Positions 9,181 through 18,124 of a stretch of 64,000 nt of DNA are shown piece after piece (position 1 is the stretch's first letter; every line of letters begins with the position of its first letter). The DNA is from Methanosarcina barkeri str. Wiesmoor (GTDB taxonomy: Archaea > Halobacteriota > Methanosarcinia > Methanosarcinales > Methanosarcinaceae). The translations under genes were made by a program, and so were the position numbers. Where the stretch lies: assembly GCF_000969985.1 (NCBI RefSeq), contig NZ_CP009526.1:1054001-1118000 (forward strand). The letters run 5' to 3'. Under the pieces are notes generated by a model, which made no database searches, was not told the origin of the DNA, and saw nothing but the letters and a program-made list of their open reading frames with translations.

Positions 9181-9491
9181 TATTTTTTCGTTAGAAAGGC
9201 TATTGTCCATTGAATAGCGGTGTTATTGGTCTACTTTTCTTTATATATGGACTAATTATAAAAATTCTAGACAGATATATGAACAAATAATAAAACTAGT
9301 TTATATATTTTTCTTTTTAGTATTTCACACTGTTTTCAGAAAAACATATTCAGTATACAGGTTTTTGCATCCAGTTGTAAAGAGAAAGGAGTATAACTTT
9401 CTACATCCCTTCCCTCAATCTTTTTTAAGTTCCTCTGTTTCTATTAAAGCTGAATGGAAATTTTCCAGTCTGGTCTTCTAGTTTTGATTTA
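9181..9491. repeat. Duplicated spacer with promoter, copy 1
   Basis: Shares long blocks with 10630-10862 and 13010-13320: ACTAGAAAGGCTATTGTCCA, GGACTAATTATAAAAATTCT and AAAACTRGTTTATATATTTT. On the minus strand the last block gives the TATA box for the downstream gene. The spacer was evidently copied together with the genes. Confidence 0.7.
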
Positions 9492-10604
9492 TCATTTTTT
9501 CTTTTTCCTCAATATCGCAAGCCCTATCAGTAGGGTTCCTGCAAAGCCTATCAGGAAGGAAGGAAGTTTTGGAGGATTTCTTAAGACTTTTGCTAATGAG
9601 TTTGCCTGAACGTATGGCTTGATATCTTCGGCTATGAATGATTTTGGAGTTTCGAGAATGGACTTGATTCTCATAAGCGAAGAAATTTTGTTTTTCACTG
9701 AAGAAATATTAGTGATATTATTTCCAATAGAATTCTCCGAACTGGATATCAAGCTCGACCTTCGAGAGGTTCCATCAGATGTTTTCAGTTCTTCCTGGGC
9801 TGTATCTCCAGAACTTTCGTTATCTTTTTCTTCGCTTGAATTCTGTTCCGAAGAATTTGTTTCCGAAGTCAGGTTTTCGTTATTTTGTTCTTCACTCAAG
9901 TTCTGTTCCGAAGAGTTTGTTTCTGAAATATTCTGTTCCACAGAGTCTATTTCCGAAGGGAGGCCTTCTTCAGACTGTAATTCTATCTGCTTTGTAATGC
10001 CCTCAACGTTTACTTCAAAATCACCTGCCGGTATAGACTTAGTACTATATAGATAGCTGAGGCTTCCATCAGAATCTACCTCTATCTCTTGCATGGCTGT
10101 TATCTTGAGTTTGACGTTAGAACCACTTGCCTTTCCGTCGATCCTGATTTCATATGTTCCTGCAGGGACGTTTGTCTGGGAAACTGTAGCAGTGCCGTCT
10201 TTTGCCTCTGCACTTTTAGTTATCCACAGTAGCATTTTTGCTCTCACATTCAGATTCTCTACCCCTTCTGCCTGCACGGTAAAACTATTGTAGGAGCTGG
10301 AGGGAATTATTACATCTTCAAGCAGATACTCGTATTCTCCTCCCTGTACCGTCACATCTTTTTCGAAGGATACCAGTGCTTTCGCAGTATCTCCCTCAAA
10401 GCCAGTTCCTTTTATCTCAATTATATCTCCAGCAGCGGGATTTTGGGGGGTAAGTTCCCAGTTGCTTGAGGCGGCTGCTCCGGGAGAAATAATCAGGAAC
10501 AGGAAAACAGGAAGCAAAAACAGGAGTCTTAAACTTTCCTTATTCTTCGGATTTTTGATAAATGTAAAAACGGGCTTTATTAGCTTAATTTCTTCAGGAA
10601 GCAA
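9492..10604 (-). CDS. Membrane-anchored surface protein, module A with repeat linker
   Basis: 370 residues: lead and signal peptide, module A nearly identical to its neighbour at 8268, then a low-complexity linker of SETNSSEQN-type repeats rich in NSS/NES sequons. A conserved end reads KSFIAEDIKPYVQANSLA and then KLPSFLIGFAGTLLIGLAIL plus a lysine tail. That tail is a single helix followed by basic residues, like an archaeal C-terminal anchor or sorting signal. The start is placed at the TTG at 10604, which is conserved in all three module A genes and is nine bases from GGAGAGG; a TTG at 10613 sits directly against the ribosome site. Function unknown. Confidence 0.8.
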   Translation of the reverse strand: MLPEEIKLIKPVFTFIKNPKNKESLRLLFLLPVFLFLIISPGAAASSNWELTPQNPAAGDIIEIKGTGFEGDTAKALVSFEKDVTVQGGEYEYLLEDVIIPSSSYNSFTVQAEGVENLNVRAKMLLWITKSAEAKDGTATVSQTNVPAGTYEIRIDGKASGSNVKLKITAMQEIEVDSDGSLSYLYSTKSIPAGDFEVNVEGITKQIELQSEEGLPSEIDSVEQNISETNSSEQNLSEEQNNENLTSETNSSEQNSSEEKDNESSGDTAQEELKTSDGTSRRSSLISSSENSIGNNITNISSVKNKISSLMRIKSILETPKSFIAEDIKPYVQANSLAKVLRNPPKLPSFLIGFAGTLLIGLAILRKKKK

Positions 10605-10629
10605 TTTCTCCAACCTCTCCTCTTATATT

Positions 10630-10862
10630 TTCTTGACTAGAAAGGCTATTATTGTCCATTGAATAGTTGTATTTTATATTTACTGTTGTATATTTACTGT
10701 TTACACCTGGACTAATTATAAAAATTCTAGACAGATATAAAGATAAATGATAAAACTGGTTTATATATTTTACTTTTTAGTCTTCCACACTGCTTGCAGT
10801 AAAACATACCTTCTGTATACAGGCTTTTGCATTAAGCTGTAAGGAGAAAGTATTGTAGCTTT
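10630..10862. repeat. Duplicated spacer with promoter, copy 2
   Basis: Second copy of the spacer described at 9181, again with GGTTTATATATTTT giving a minus-strand TATA box for the 9492-10604 gene. Confidence 0.7.
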
Positions 10863-11076
10863 CTACATTCTTTCTCTCGCTTTCTCCGTTTTTTCGTTTT
10901 TTATCAGGAGTTGCTTCTTTTTCCTCAGTGCCGCAAGTCCTGTCAGTAAGGTTCCTGCAAAGCTTAGCAGGAATGAAGAAAGTTGTGGAGGATTTCTTAA
11001 AACTTCTGCTAGAGTTTGCCTGATGGTATGGCTTGATCTCTTTGGGCATGAATGCTTTTGGGTTCCGGAAATGGAC
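10863..11076 (-). pseudogene. Frameshifted C-terminal anchor of the 11077 gene
   Basis: Beyond the stop at 11077, the conserved anchor of this family is still readable but spread over two other frames. SPLMEIKSIS lies in one, KEIKPYHQANS in the next, and LAEVLRNPPQLSSFLLSF followed by a Leu-rich helix and LRKKK is back in the first. Two or more small indels therefore separate the anchor from its protein. Confidence 0.75.
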
Positions 11077-12969
11077 TTAATTTCCATAAGCGGAGAGGCT
11101 ATTAACTTCATCGACGATATACTTAAGGTATTTTCCGGATATGGATCTCAAGTCCAGTCCATACGAATTTTCGAGGGATATTCTCAGCTTTTTCTGGGAT
11201 ATACCAACCAGGCCTTCATTATTTTCATAAGCTCCTGTAAGGAGGACGTAGTCTCCTGGTGGAAGATCCAGGCTTTTCAGGGAAAGCTTACTCTGGTTTT
11301 TCTCACCTATGCTTATCGTTCCATTATTTTTCCCTATAAGGGTCTGGATCTCATTCTTAAGTTCGTCTTTCTCATTTTCAGATTCATATCCACTCAAATT
11401 GGTTTCCAAATTCTTTATAAGGTCAATTCCGTTCACAATAGGCCTTATTTTGGTTGTCGTCCCGATTGAGTTAGTGTCTTCAGATGCTGTATAGGTACCA
11501 TCCTTTATCAGTACAGCCCAGTAAGTATAATTTTTCACAGCAGGTGCGTTCTTCAGATCCAGGTTAACTTCTAAGTTTTCGCCTTCTTGAAGGGTAGACG
11601 GAGCTCTGGCTTCCATTTGATACTTGAGAACTTCAAAATATTTTGCTAAAAGGACTTCTTTTTCAGATACTGTTTTTTCTGTTTCGTTTCCTGCGGTGGT
11701 TATAAGGATCCAGTAGCGGCCTGCCTGAAGAGGGCCCAATGTTAGGGGAGTAAGATCTCCTTCTTTGTTCAGGGTCGCAGGTATCTTGACATAAGCTTCT
11801 GTAGCATTGTTTAAGACATCTTCAAGACTAATTGTGCTGTCATTCATACCATATGAAATCTCATTTTCCGGAGAACTCTGGCTTCGTTCCTTGATGAGAT
11901 ATATGTCCACACTCTGCTGTCCTAAAGCTTCAGGTCCATTGTAGCTCAACTTTAAGCTCTCGTTTACGGTATAAAACGGACGAAGGGAGTATGGATATGA
12001 CAATATGAATTTCAGATTGTTCCAGCTATTTTTCTTTGTTTTTATTTCAGATATTGCCGACTTGTTTCCCTGGATGTCTGTCCAGTTATATACTTTTACT
12101 TCAGGTGTATCTCCTGGGCTTTCATTATCTTTTCCTTCACTTAAATTCTGTTCCAATGAATTTGTTTCCGAAGGCAGACTTTCGTTATTTTGTTCTTCAT
12201 TCAAGTTCTGTTTCGAAGAGTTTGTTTCTGAAAAGTTCTGTTTCGAAGAGTTTGTTTCTGAAAAGTTCTGTTTCGAAGAGTTTGTTTCTGAAAAGTTCTG
12301 TTCCACAGAGTCTATTTCTGAAAGAAGGCCTTCTTCAGACTGTAATTCTATCTGCTTTGTAATGCCCTCAACGTTTACTTCAAAATTGCCTGCCGGTATA
12401 GACTTAGTATTATATTCATAGCTGAGACTTCTATCAGAATCTACCTCTATCTTTTGCATGGCTGTTATCTTGAGTTTGACATTAGAACCACTTGCCTTTC
12501 CGTCGATCCTGATCTCATATGTTCCTGCAGGGACGTTTGCCTGGGATACTGTGGCGGTGCCGTCTTTTGCTTCTGAGCTTTTAGTTAACCATAGGAGCGT
12601 CTTTGCTCTCACATTCAGATCCTCGACTCCTTCTGCCTTCACGGTAAAACTGTTGTCGAAACCAGATGGGATTACTACATCTTCAAGCAGGTACTCGTAT
12701 TTTCCATCCTGTACCTTCACATCTTTTTCGAAGGATACCAGCACTTTTGCGGTATCTCCCTCAAAACCGGTTCCTTTTATCTTCATCATATCCCCAACAA
12801 CGGGGTTTTGGGGAGTAAGCTCCCAGTTGCTTGATGCAGCTGCTCCGGGAGAAATAATTAGAAACAGGAACACAGGAAGCAAAAACAGGAGTCTCAAACT
12901 TTCTTTATTCTTTGGATTTTTGATAAATGTAAAAACTGGATTCGTTGGCTTAATTTCTTTAGGAAGCAA
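11077..12969 (-). CDS. Surface protein, fused modules A and B, anchor lost
   Basis: 630 residues: lead and signal peptide, module A (about 45-205), and an Asn/Ser-rich linker that includes three perfect 30-bp repeats (12205-12294, ten residues each, FSETNSSKQN). Module B follows (about 310-600: SYNGPEAL, VKIPATLNKEGDL, TLIGKNNGTISIGEKNQ, LPPGDYVLLTGAYE). The protein stops after LSAYGN, where its relatives continue into an anchor; that part is frameshifted downstream. The product would be released or held non-covalently. It looks like a recombinant of an A-type and a B-type neighbour. The start is TTG at 12969 (alternative TTG at 12978). Confidence 0.78.
   Translation of the reverse strand: MLPKEIKPTNPVFTFIKNPKNKESLRLLFLLPVFLFLIISPGAAASSNWELTPQNPVVGDMMKIKGTGFEGDTAKVLVSFEKDVKVQDGKYEYLLEDVVIPSGFDNSFTVKAEGVEDLNVRAKTLLWLTKSSEAKDGTATVSQANVPAGTYEIRIDGKASGSNVKLKITAMQKIEVDSDRSLSYEYNTKSIPAGNFEVNVEGITKQIELQSEEGLLSEIDSVEQNFSETNSSKQNFSETNSSKQNFSETNSSKQNLNEEQNNESLPSETNSLEQNLSEGKDNESPGDTPEVKVYNWTDIQGNKSAISEIKTKKNSWNNLKFILSYPYSLRPFYTVNESLKLSYNGPEALGQQSVDIYLIKERSQSSPENEISYGMNDSTISLEDVLNNATEAYVKIPATLNKEGDLTPLTLGPLQAGRYWILITTAGNETEKTVSEKEVLLAKYFEVLKYQMEARAPSTLQEGENLEVNLDLKNAPAVKNYTYWAVLIKDGTYTASEDTNSIGTTTKIRPIVNGIDLIKNLETNLSGYESENEKDELKNEIQTLIGKNNGTISIGEKNQSKLSLKSLDLPPGDYVLLTGAYENNEGLVGISQKKLRISLENSYGLDLRSISGKYLKYIVDEVNSLSAYGN
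12205..12294. repeat. Three perfect 30-bp tandem repeats in a coding linker
   Basis: Each unit encodes ten residues (FSETNSSKQN on the minus strand) and carries an NSS sequon. Perfect identity implies recent slippage or unequal exchange. Confidence 0.9.
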
Positions 12970-13009
12970 TTTCTCCAACCTCCCCTCTTCATGTTTTTTG
13001 ACTAGAAAG

Positions 13010-13320
13010 GCTATTGTCCATTAAACAGTTGTATTGTATATTTACTGTTGTATATTTACTGTTTACACCTGGACTAATTATAAAAATTCTAGACAGACAT
13101 AAAGACAAATAATAAAACTGGTTTATATATTTTTTTCTTTTTAGTATCTCGCATTGCTGCAGTAAAACCTATCCAGTATACAGGTTTTTGTATCTAGCTG
13201 TAAAGAAAAAGGGTTGTAGACTTCTACACCCATTCTCTCATTTTTTTTCAAGATTTTTGATTTTCGTTATGACTTGATGGGGATTTCCCAACTTGTTTCT
13301 CTGGGTCTAGTTTATGGTTT
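13010..13320. repeat. Duplicated spacer with promoter, copy 3
   Basis: Third copy of the spacer, upstream of the 11077-12969 gene, with the same ACTAGAAAGGCTATTGTCCA and GGTTTATATATTTT blocks. Confidence 0.7.
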
Positions 13321-16300
13321 TCATTTCTTTTTCCTCAGTACTGCAAATCCTATCAGTAGAGTTACTGCAAAGCCCAACAGGAACGAGGGAAGTTTTGGAG
13401 GATTTCTTAAGACTTCTGCTAATGAGTTTGCCTGAATGTATGGTTTGACATCTTCAAATATGAATGATTTTGGATTTTCGAGAATAGACTTAATTTCCAT
13501 AAGTGGAGAGGTTTCGAATTTCGTCGAAGATTCATCACCCAATGTATTTTCTGAGCTGGGTGTCAAACCCAATCCGTATAAGTCTTCGGGGGATATTCTC
13601 ATCTTTTTCTGGGTTGTACCTATCAAACCTTTATTATCTTCATAGGCTCCTGTAAGGAGGATGTAGTCTCCTGGTGGAAGATCCAGGCTTTTCAGGGAAA
13701 GCTTACTCTGGTTTTTCTCACCTATGCTTATCGTTCCATTATCTTTCCCTATAAGGGTCTGGATCTCATTCTTAAGTTCGTCTTTCTCATTATCGGATTC
13801 ATACCTACTCAAATTTGTTTCCAAACGCTTGATAAGGTCAACTCCGTTTACGATAGGCCTAATTCCAGTAGTCATTCTCCATCTTGGGTTCGTGCCTTCA
13901 AATGCTGTATAAGCACCATCTTTTATCAGTACAGCCCAGTAAGTATAATTCTTCTCAGCAGGTTCATTTTCCAGATCCAGGTTGACTTCTAAGTTTTCAC
14001 CTTTTTGAATGGCAGACGGAGATCTGGCCTCTATTTGATACTTGAGAACTTCAAAATATTTTGCTAAAAGGACTTCTTTTTCAGATACTGTTTTTTCCGT
14101 TTCGTTTCCTGCAGGGGTTATAAGGATCCAGTAATGGCCTGCCTGAAGAGGGTCCAGTCTCAGTGGATCAAGGTCTCCTTCTTTGTTCAGAGTCGCAGGT
14201 ATCTTAACATAAGCTTCTGTATCATTGTTTAAGACGTCTTCAAGACTAATCGTGCTTTCATTCATACCATATGAAATCTCATTTTCCGGAGAACTCGGGC
14301 TGCGTTCCTTGATGAGGAAAATGTCCACACTCTGATATCTTAAAGTTTCAGGTCCATTATAGCTTATATTCACATTATCGTTTGTGGTATAAAACGAACG
14401 AAGGGGATAGGAATACGACAGTATATATTTAATATTGTTCCAACTATTTTTTTCTGTTTTTACCTCAGATGTTACTGACTTATTTCCCTGACTGTCTGTC
14501 CAGTTATATACTTTTATTTCATTTACTTTCTGACTTCTCAGATTATTCGTCCAGTTTACTTCAGGACTCACTACTTCACTTTCCACACTTTTTGTACTGT
14601 TTGAGTTTCCATTGGAGTTTCCGCTTAAGTTTCCGTTTGAGTTTCCATTGGAGTTTCCGCTTAAGTTTCCGTTTGAGTTTCCATCGGAAGTTCCATTTGA
14701 GTTTCCATTGGAGATTTTGGTTTTGTTTTCAGTTTCCACTTCCGTACTTTTCAGACTTTTCGATTCATTGACGGTTTCAGTTTTTGTTTCATTTTTCGTT
14801 TTGGTATTGTTTTGGGTGACTGTTCTATTCACTGTTGTTGTTTTATATTTCAAATTAGATACATTGCTCTCTGAACTGTCTGATTTATTTTCTTGGATGG
14901 CTGTTTTATTTACTGTTATTATTTTGCATTTACAGTTAGATCCATCACTTTTTGAACTTTTTGAGTCATCTCCTTCAATATTTTCTTTGCTATCTGTATT
15001 GTTACTGTCTGATTCGTTTTCTTGAGCAACTGTTTTATTTACTGCTATTTTTTTATACCAATCAGTTACATTAATTTCTGAACTTTTTGAATCATTTTCT
15101 TCGATATTTCCTTTGCTATCTGTATTGTTACTGTTTGATTCGTTTTCTTGAGCAACTGTTTTATTTACTGCTATTATTTTATACCAGTCAGATACATTAA
15201 TTTCTGAACTTTTTGAATTATTTTCTTCGATATTTCCTTTGCTATCTGTATTGTTACTGTTTGATTCGTTTTCTTGAGCAACTGTTTTATTTACTGCTAT
15301 TATTTTATACCAATCAGATACATTAATTCCTGAACTTTTTGAATCATTTTCTTCGATATTTTCTTGACTATCTGTATCGTTACTGTTTGATTCGTTTTCT
15401 TGAGCAACTGTTTTATTTACTGCTATTTTTTTATACCAGTCAGATACATTGCTTTCTGAACTTTTTGAATCATTTTCTTCGATATTTTCTTGACTATCTG
15501 TATCGTTACTGTTTGATTCGTTTTCTTGAGCAACTGTTTTATTTACTGCTATTTTTTTATACCAGTCAGATACATTGCTTTCTGAGCTTTTTGAATCATT
15601 TTCTTCGATATTTTCTTTGCTATCTGTATCGTTACTGTTTGATTCGTTTTCTTGAGCAACTGTTTTATTTACTGCTATTTTTTTATACCAATCAGTTACA
15701 TTAATTCCTGAACTTTTTGAATCATTTTCTTCGATATTTTCTTTGCTATCTGTATCGTTACTGTTTGATTCGTTTTCTTGAGCAATTGTTTTATTTACTG
15801 CTATTTTTTTATACCAGTCAGATACATTGCTTTCTGAACTTTTTGATTCATTTTCTTTAATCTTTTCTTGGCTGTTTTCTACCTTATATACTTTGTAATG
15901 TAAAATAGAGTCAGCTAAGTCAGTCTCTTGCTCAATGTCTTCTACTATTCCCTGATTTTCTGTATTATTTTCTGTTTCTGTTTTTGATTTAGTACTGTTT
16001 TCTACTGTTTCTATTTTTGATTTAGTATTATTTTCTGTTTCTGTTTTTGATTTAGTATTATTTTCTGTTTCTGTTTTTGATTTAGTACTGTTTTCTACTG
16101 TTTCTATTTTTGATTTAGTATTATTTTCTGTTTCTGTTTTTGATTTAGTACTGTTTTCTACTGTTTCTATTTTTGATTTAGTATTATTTTCTGTTTCTGT
16201 TTTTGATTTAGTATTATTTTCTACTGTTTCTGTTTTTGATTTAGTATTATTTTCTGTTTCTGTTTTTGATTTAGTATTATTTTCTACTGTTTCTATTTTT

Positions 16301-16818
16301 GATTTAGTATTATTTTCTGTTTCTGTTTTTGATTTAGTACTGTTTTCTATGGTTTCTTGAGTTTTTGTATTATTTTCTGTTTCTGTTTTTGATTTAGTAC
16401 TGTTTTCTACTGTTTTCTGATTTTCCTTGCTTTTGTTTTCTCCTACTTTTTGTTCAAAATTTTCTTCATCTTCAGTGCAGTACGAGCATTTATCTTTATG
16501 ATTTTCATCTACTATAATGTATGAATATCCATCCTCGTTTTCATCTTCTTCGTTACTTCCCATGAAGTATGAATATTCTTTTCCTGTATCGTTTTTTTCG
16601 TCACTTTCTATGCAGTACGAACAATTATTCTTCCCGGTCTCGTTACTTACTCCAATGTTTGACTCATGTACTACTTTGTCTCTTGCCTGACTGTTGGTTC
16701 TGTTTTCCGCCCCTGTAGCTGATAGTGAAATTACTGAAAAAATTAGAACTAGAGTAATAAATATTAATCTCCACTTTCTGCTAAATATTTCATTGTAAAT
16801 CCCTGTTTTTTTCTTCAA
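13321..16818 (-). CDS. Giant repeat-rich surface glycoprotein, module B and anchor
   Basis: 1,165 residues. A signal peptide (1-35) is followed by two CSYC motifs (about 66-69 and 111-114). Residues 141-285 hold 14 short repeats of TKSKTETENN type. Residues 327-620 hold seven 42-residue repeats (SSESNVSDWYKK, IAVNKTVAQENES and so on) plus two decayed units. A short Asn-Gly-Ser repeat region follows, then module B (about 790-1080), then the shared anchor (KPYIQANSLAEVLRNPPKLP, a hydrophobic helix and RKKK). Nearly every repeat carries N-x-S/T sequons, about five per 42-residue unit, so the stalk should be heavily N-glycosylated. TTG start at 16818, GGGGTG six bases upstream. A stalked, S-layer-associated protein is inferred; no ligand is known. 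Confidence 0.82.
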   Translation of the reverse strand: MKKKTGIYNEIFSRKWRLIFITLVLIFSVISLSATGAENRTNSQARDKVVHESNIGVSNETGKNNCSYCIESDEKNDTGKEYSYFMGSNEEDENEDGYSYIIVDENHKDKCSYCTEDEENFEQKVGENKSKENQKTVENSTKSKTETENNTKTQETIENSTKSKTETENNTKSKIETVENNTKSKTETENNTKSKTETVENNTKSKTETENNTKSKIETVENSTKSKTETENNTKSKIETVENSTKSKTETENNTKSKTETENNTKSKIETVENSTKSKTETENNTENQGIVEDIEQETDLADSILHYKVYKVENSQEKIKENESKSSESNVSDWYKKIAVNKTIAQENESNSNDTDSKENIEENDSKSSGINVTDWYKKIAVNKTVAQENESNSNDTDSKENIEENDSKSSESNVSDWYKKIAVNKTVAQENESNSNDTDSQENIEENDSKSSESNVSDWYKKIAVNKTVAQENESNSNDTDSQENIEENDSKSSGINVSDWYKIIAVNKTVAQENESNSNNTDSKGNIEENNSKSSEINVSDWYKIIAVNKTVAQENESNSNNTDSKGNIEENDSKSSEINVTDWYKKIAVNKTVAQENESDSNNTDSKENIEGDDSKSSKSDGSNCKCKIITVNKTAIQENKSDSSESNVSNLKYKTTTVNRTVTQNNTKTKNETKTETVNESKSLKSTEVETENKTKISNGNSNGTSDGNSNGNLSGNSNGNSNGNLSGNSNGNSNSTKSVESEVVSPEVNWTNNLRSQKVNEIKVYNWTDSQGNKSVTSEVKTEKNSWNNIKYILSYSYPLRSFYTTNDNVNISYNGPETLRYQSVDIFLIKERSPSSPENEISYGMNESTISLEDVLNNDTEAYVKIPATLNKEGDLDPLRLDPLQAGHYWILITPAGNETEKTVSEKEVLLAKYFEVLKYQIEARSPSAIQKGENLEVNLDLENEPAEKNYTYWAVLIKDGAYTAFEGTNPRWRMTTGIRPIVNGVDLIKRLETNLSRYESDNEKDELKNEIQTLIGKDNGTISIGEKNQSKLSLKSLDLPPGDYILLTGAYEDNKGLIGTTQKKMRISPEDLYGLGLTPSSENTLGDESSTKFETSPLMEIKSILENPKSFIFEDVKPYIQANSLAEVLRNPPKLPSFLLGFAVTLLIGFAVLRKKK
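14959..15840. repeat. Seven tandem 126-bp coding repeats
   Basis: Each unit encodes 42 residues (SSxxNVSDWYKK to EENDSK). Units differ at a few positions (SES/GIN/EIN; DWYKK/DWYKI; SKEN/SQEN/SKGN), showing divergence after expansion. Confidence 0.9.
15964..16398. repeat. About 14 short coding repeats (30-33 bp)
   Basis: Units alternate between ten residues (TKSKTETENN) and eleven (TKSKIETVENN or ENS), with one TKTQETIENS variant. Every unit ends in an NNT or NST sequon with the next. Confidence 0.9.
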
Positions 16819-16918
16819 TTAGTGCACCCCTTAATTATCCTCTTTTCTGCTTGAATTTGAGTTTTTACGTTTCTTCATACATTTTATGTGTGACTTTATG
16901 TTTTATTTCATTCGAATA

Positions 16919-16950
16919 CCCCGTTGCTTGCAGCGGGGTGCGCCAGCGCA
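16919..16950. other. Paired hairpins in a GC-rich island
   Basis: CCCCGTTGC-TT-GCAGCGGGG (16919-16938, one G-T wobble) is followed at once by TGCGC-CA-GCGCA. This GC-rich block stands out in very AT-rich DNA, about 100 bases upstream of the giant surface gene. It could be a 5' UTR structure, a terminator or a dispersed repeat unit. Confidence 0.4.
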
Positions 16951-17430
16951 ACTTTGATTTTAGCATGATTTGTTATTCTGCAAATTTATTAAGATAAATC
17001 TCCTTTATTTCGAAAATTTTAAGGAAATTTTAAAATCATTTAAATATTTTTTAAGGAAATATTTTCTGTAAACGCCTTCTCATTTTTCAAATTTCTTTCT
17101 CTTTGAATAACACAATAGCAACAATAATATTATTAAGAGCTCTAAGTCTACCTATCTCGACTTTTCATTACTTAAACTCTTCTTTCTTAGTTCAAATTCC
17201 TTTAGTAAATTTTCCTCGTGGATTTGACCTGGGTCAAAAAGAAGTTTTACTTCAAGAGCCAGACTTTCTGCAGATTGCTGGTTGACCTGCTGGGTAATAT
17301 CTCTAATAATCAAATTCTCTGTACTAACTTCACAGACACTGAACAATTTATTTCAAAAATACAATATATGTTAAAGTTTTAGCCAAAACAGAGTTTTTAG
17401 TTTTATTATATCGGCAGGTGAAGAGGCATG

Positions 17431-17450
17431 AATACTCCAATCTTTAGAGG
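17431..17450. mobile_element. Possible IS200/IS605-type end remnant
   Basis: AATACTCCAATCTTTAGAGG resembles the short end hairpins (CCxxTCTTTAGxxGG) of IS200/IS605-type elements. A related block, ATACCCCATTCTTTAGGTTG, occurs near 57395. No transposase or TnpB gene is nearby. Confidence 0.25.
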
Positions 17451-17760
17451 TTGTCCAACAATTCAATTTCAGAAGGCAACATCTAAAAATAAGGCACTTC
17501 ATGTTTTAAATTGAAACGTATAGTTTATTAGAAATTGTGATTCTTAATACTATTTACTTGCTTAGGTTAATAGATCACCTTGTATATAATCATATAGACA
17601 TAAGTGACTAAAAAAAACTTGCTGACAAGATACTCCATTCTTCTCATGGTACTATCTAATTACAGCTTGAGAAACTCTTTATTTTAGTCTCTATTAAATA
17701 TGATTTAAAATTCATCAAAAAATTAGTGCCAGAGCTAAGTGTAAAAAGTGGTGATATTCA

Positions 17761-17928
17761 ATGAATTATATAAGCGATGTCTATGTAAAAAAAATTTGCC
17801 CTGTTTGTGGAACTGAATTTGTTGTCTTGAAAGACATGGAGGAAAAAGCTGTTTACTGTACTCTTCACTGTCTCTCAATATCCGAAAATGAACGGATTAA
17901 TAGTGTTTCTCCTTTAATATCTACGTAA
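17761..17928 (+). CDS. Small zinc-finger protein of 55 residues
   Basis: An intact ATG frame begins after GTGGTGAT, a good archaeal ribosome site about five bases upstream. The protein reads KKICPVCGTEFVVLKDMEEK and then AVYCTLHC. C13, C16, C33 and C37 give a CxxC-x16-CxxxC zinc-binding arrangement. It is the size and style of many Methanosarcina small zinc-finger proteins. Function unknown; nucleic-acid binding or metal handling is a guess. It stands alone in non-coding DNA. Confidence 0.65.
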   Translation: MNYISDVYVKKICPVCGTEFVVLKDMEEKAVYCTLHCLSISENERINSVSPLIST

Positions 17929-18124
17929 TACAGGAGGACTGGATAGCAGGACTGGAATTATAATCTACGAGTAAGTAAGTGTTCGAATTCAGACTAATAA
18001 GTCTAGACGAAATTAAGACATTAATCAGAACTCTAAAACAAAAATCCTGGAATCTAAAAAATTAATTGGAAAATTAGGTATATAACTTCAATTAACAGAT
18101 TCCATTTTATTTTTAAAATATTTC

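Larger units (their letters stand above)
16819..17760. other. Long AT-rich gap upstream of the giant surface gene
   Basis: Holds the presumed promoter of the minus-strand gene at 16818, the hairpins at 16919-16950, a minus-strand open frame at 17152-17346 (TTG start, weak protein-like composition, no motif) and an IS200/IS605-like hairpin end near 17431. No supported gene. Confidence 0.5.

Noticed and set aside
12005-12421. Plus-strand frames opposite the surface-protein linkers
   Set aside because: Repetitive Phe/Ser/Val-rich translations that are the antisense of Glu/Ser/Asn repeats.
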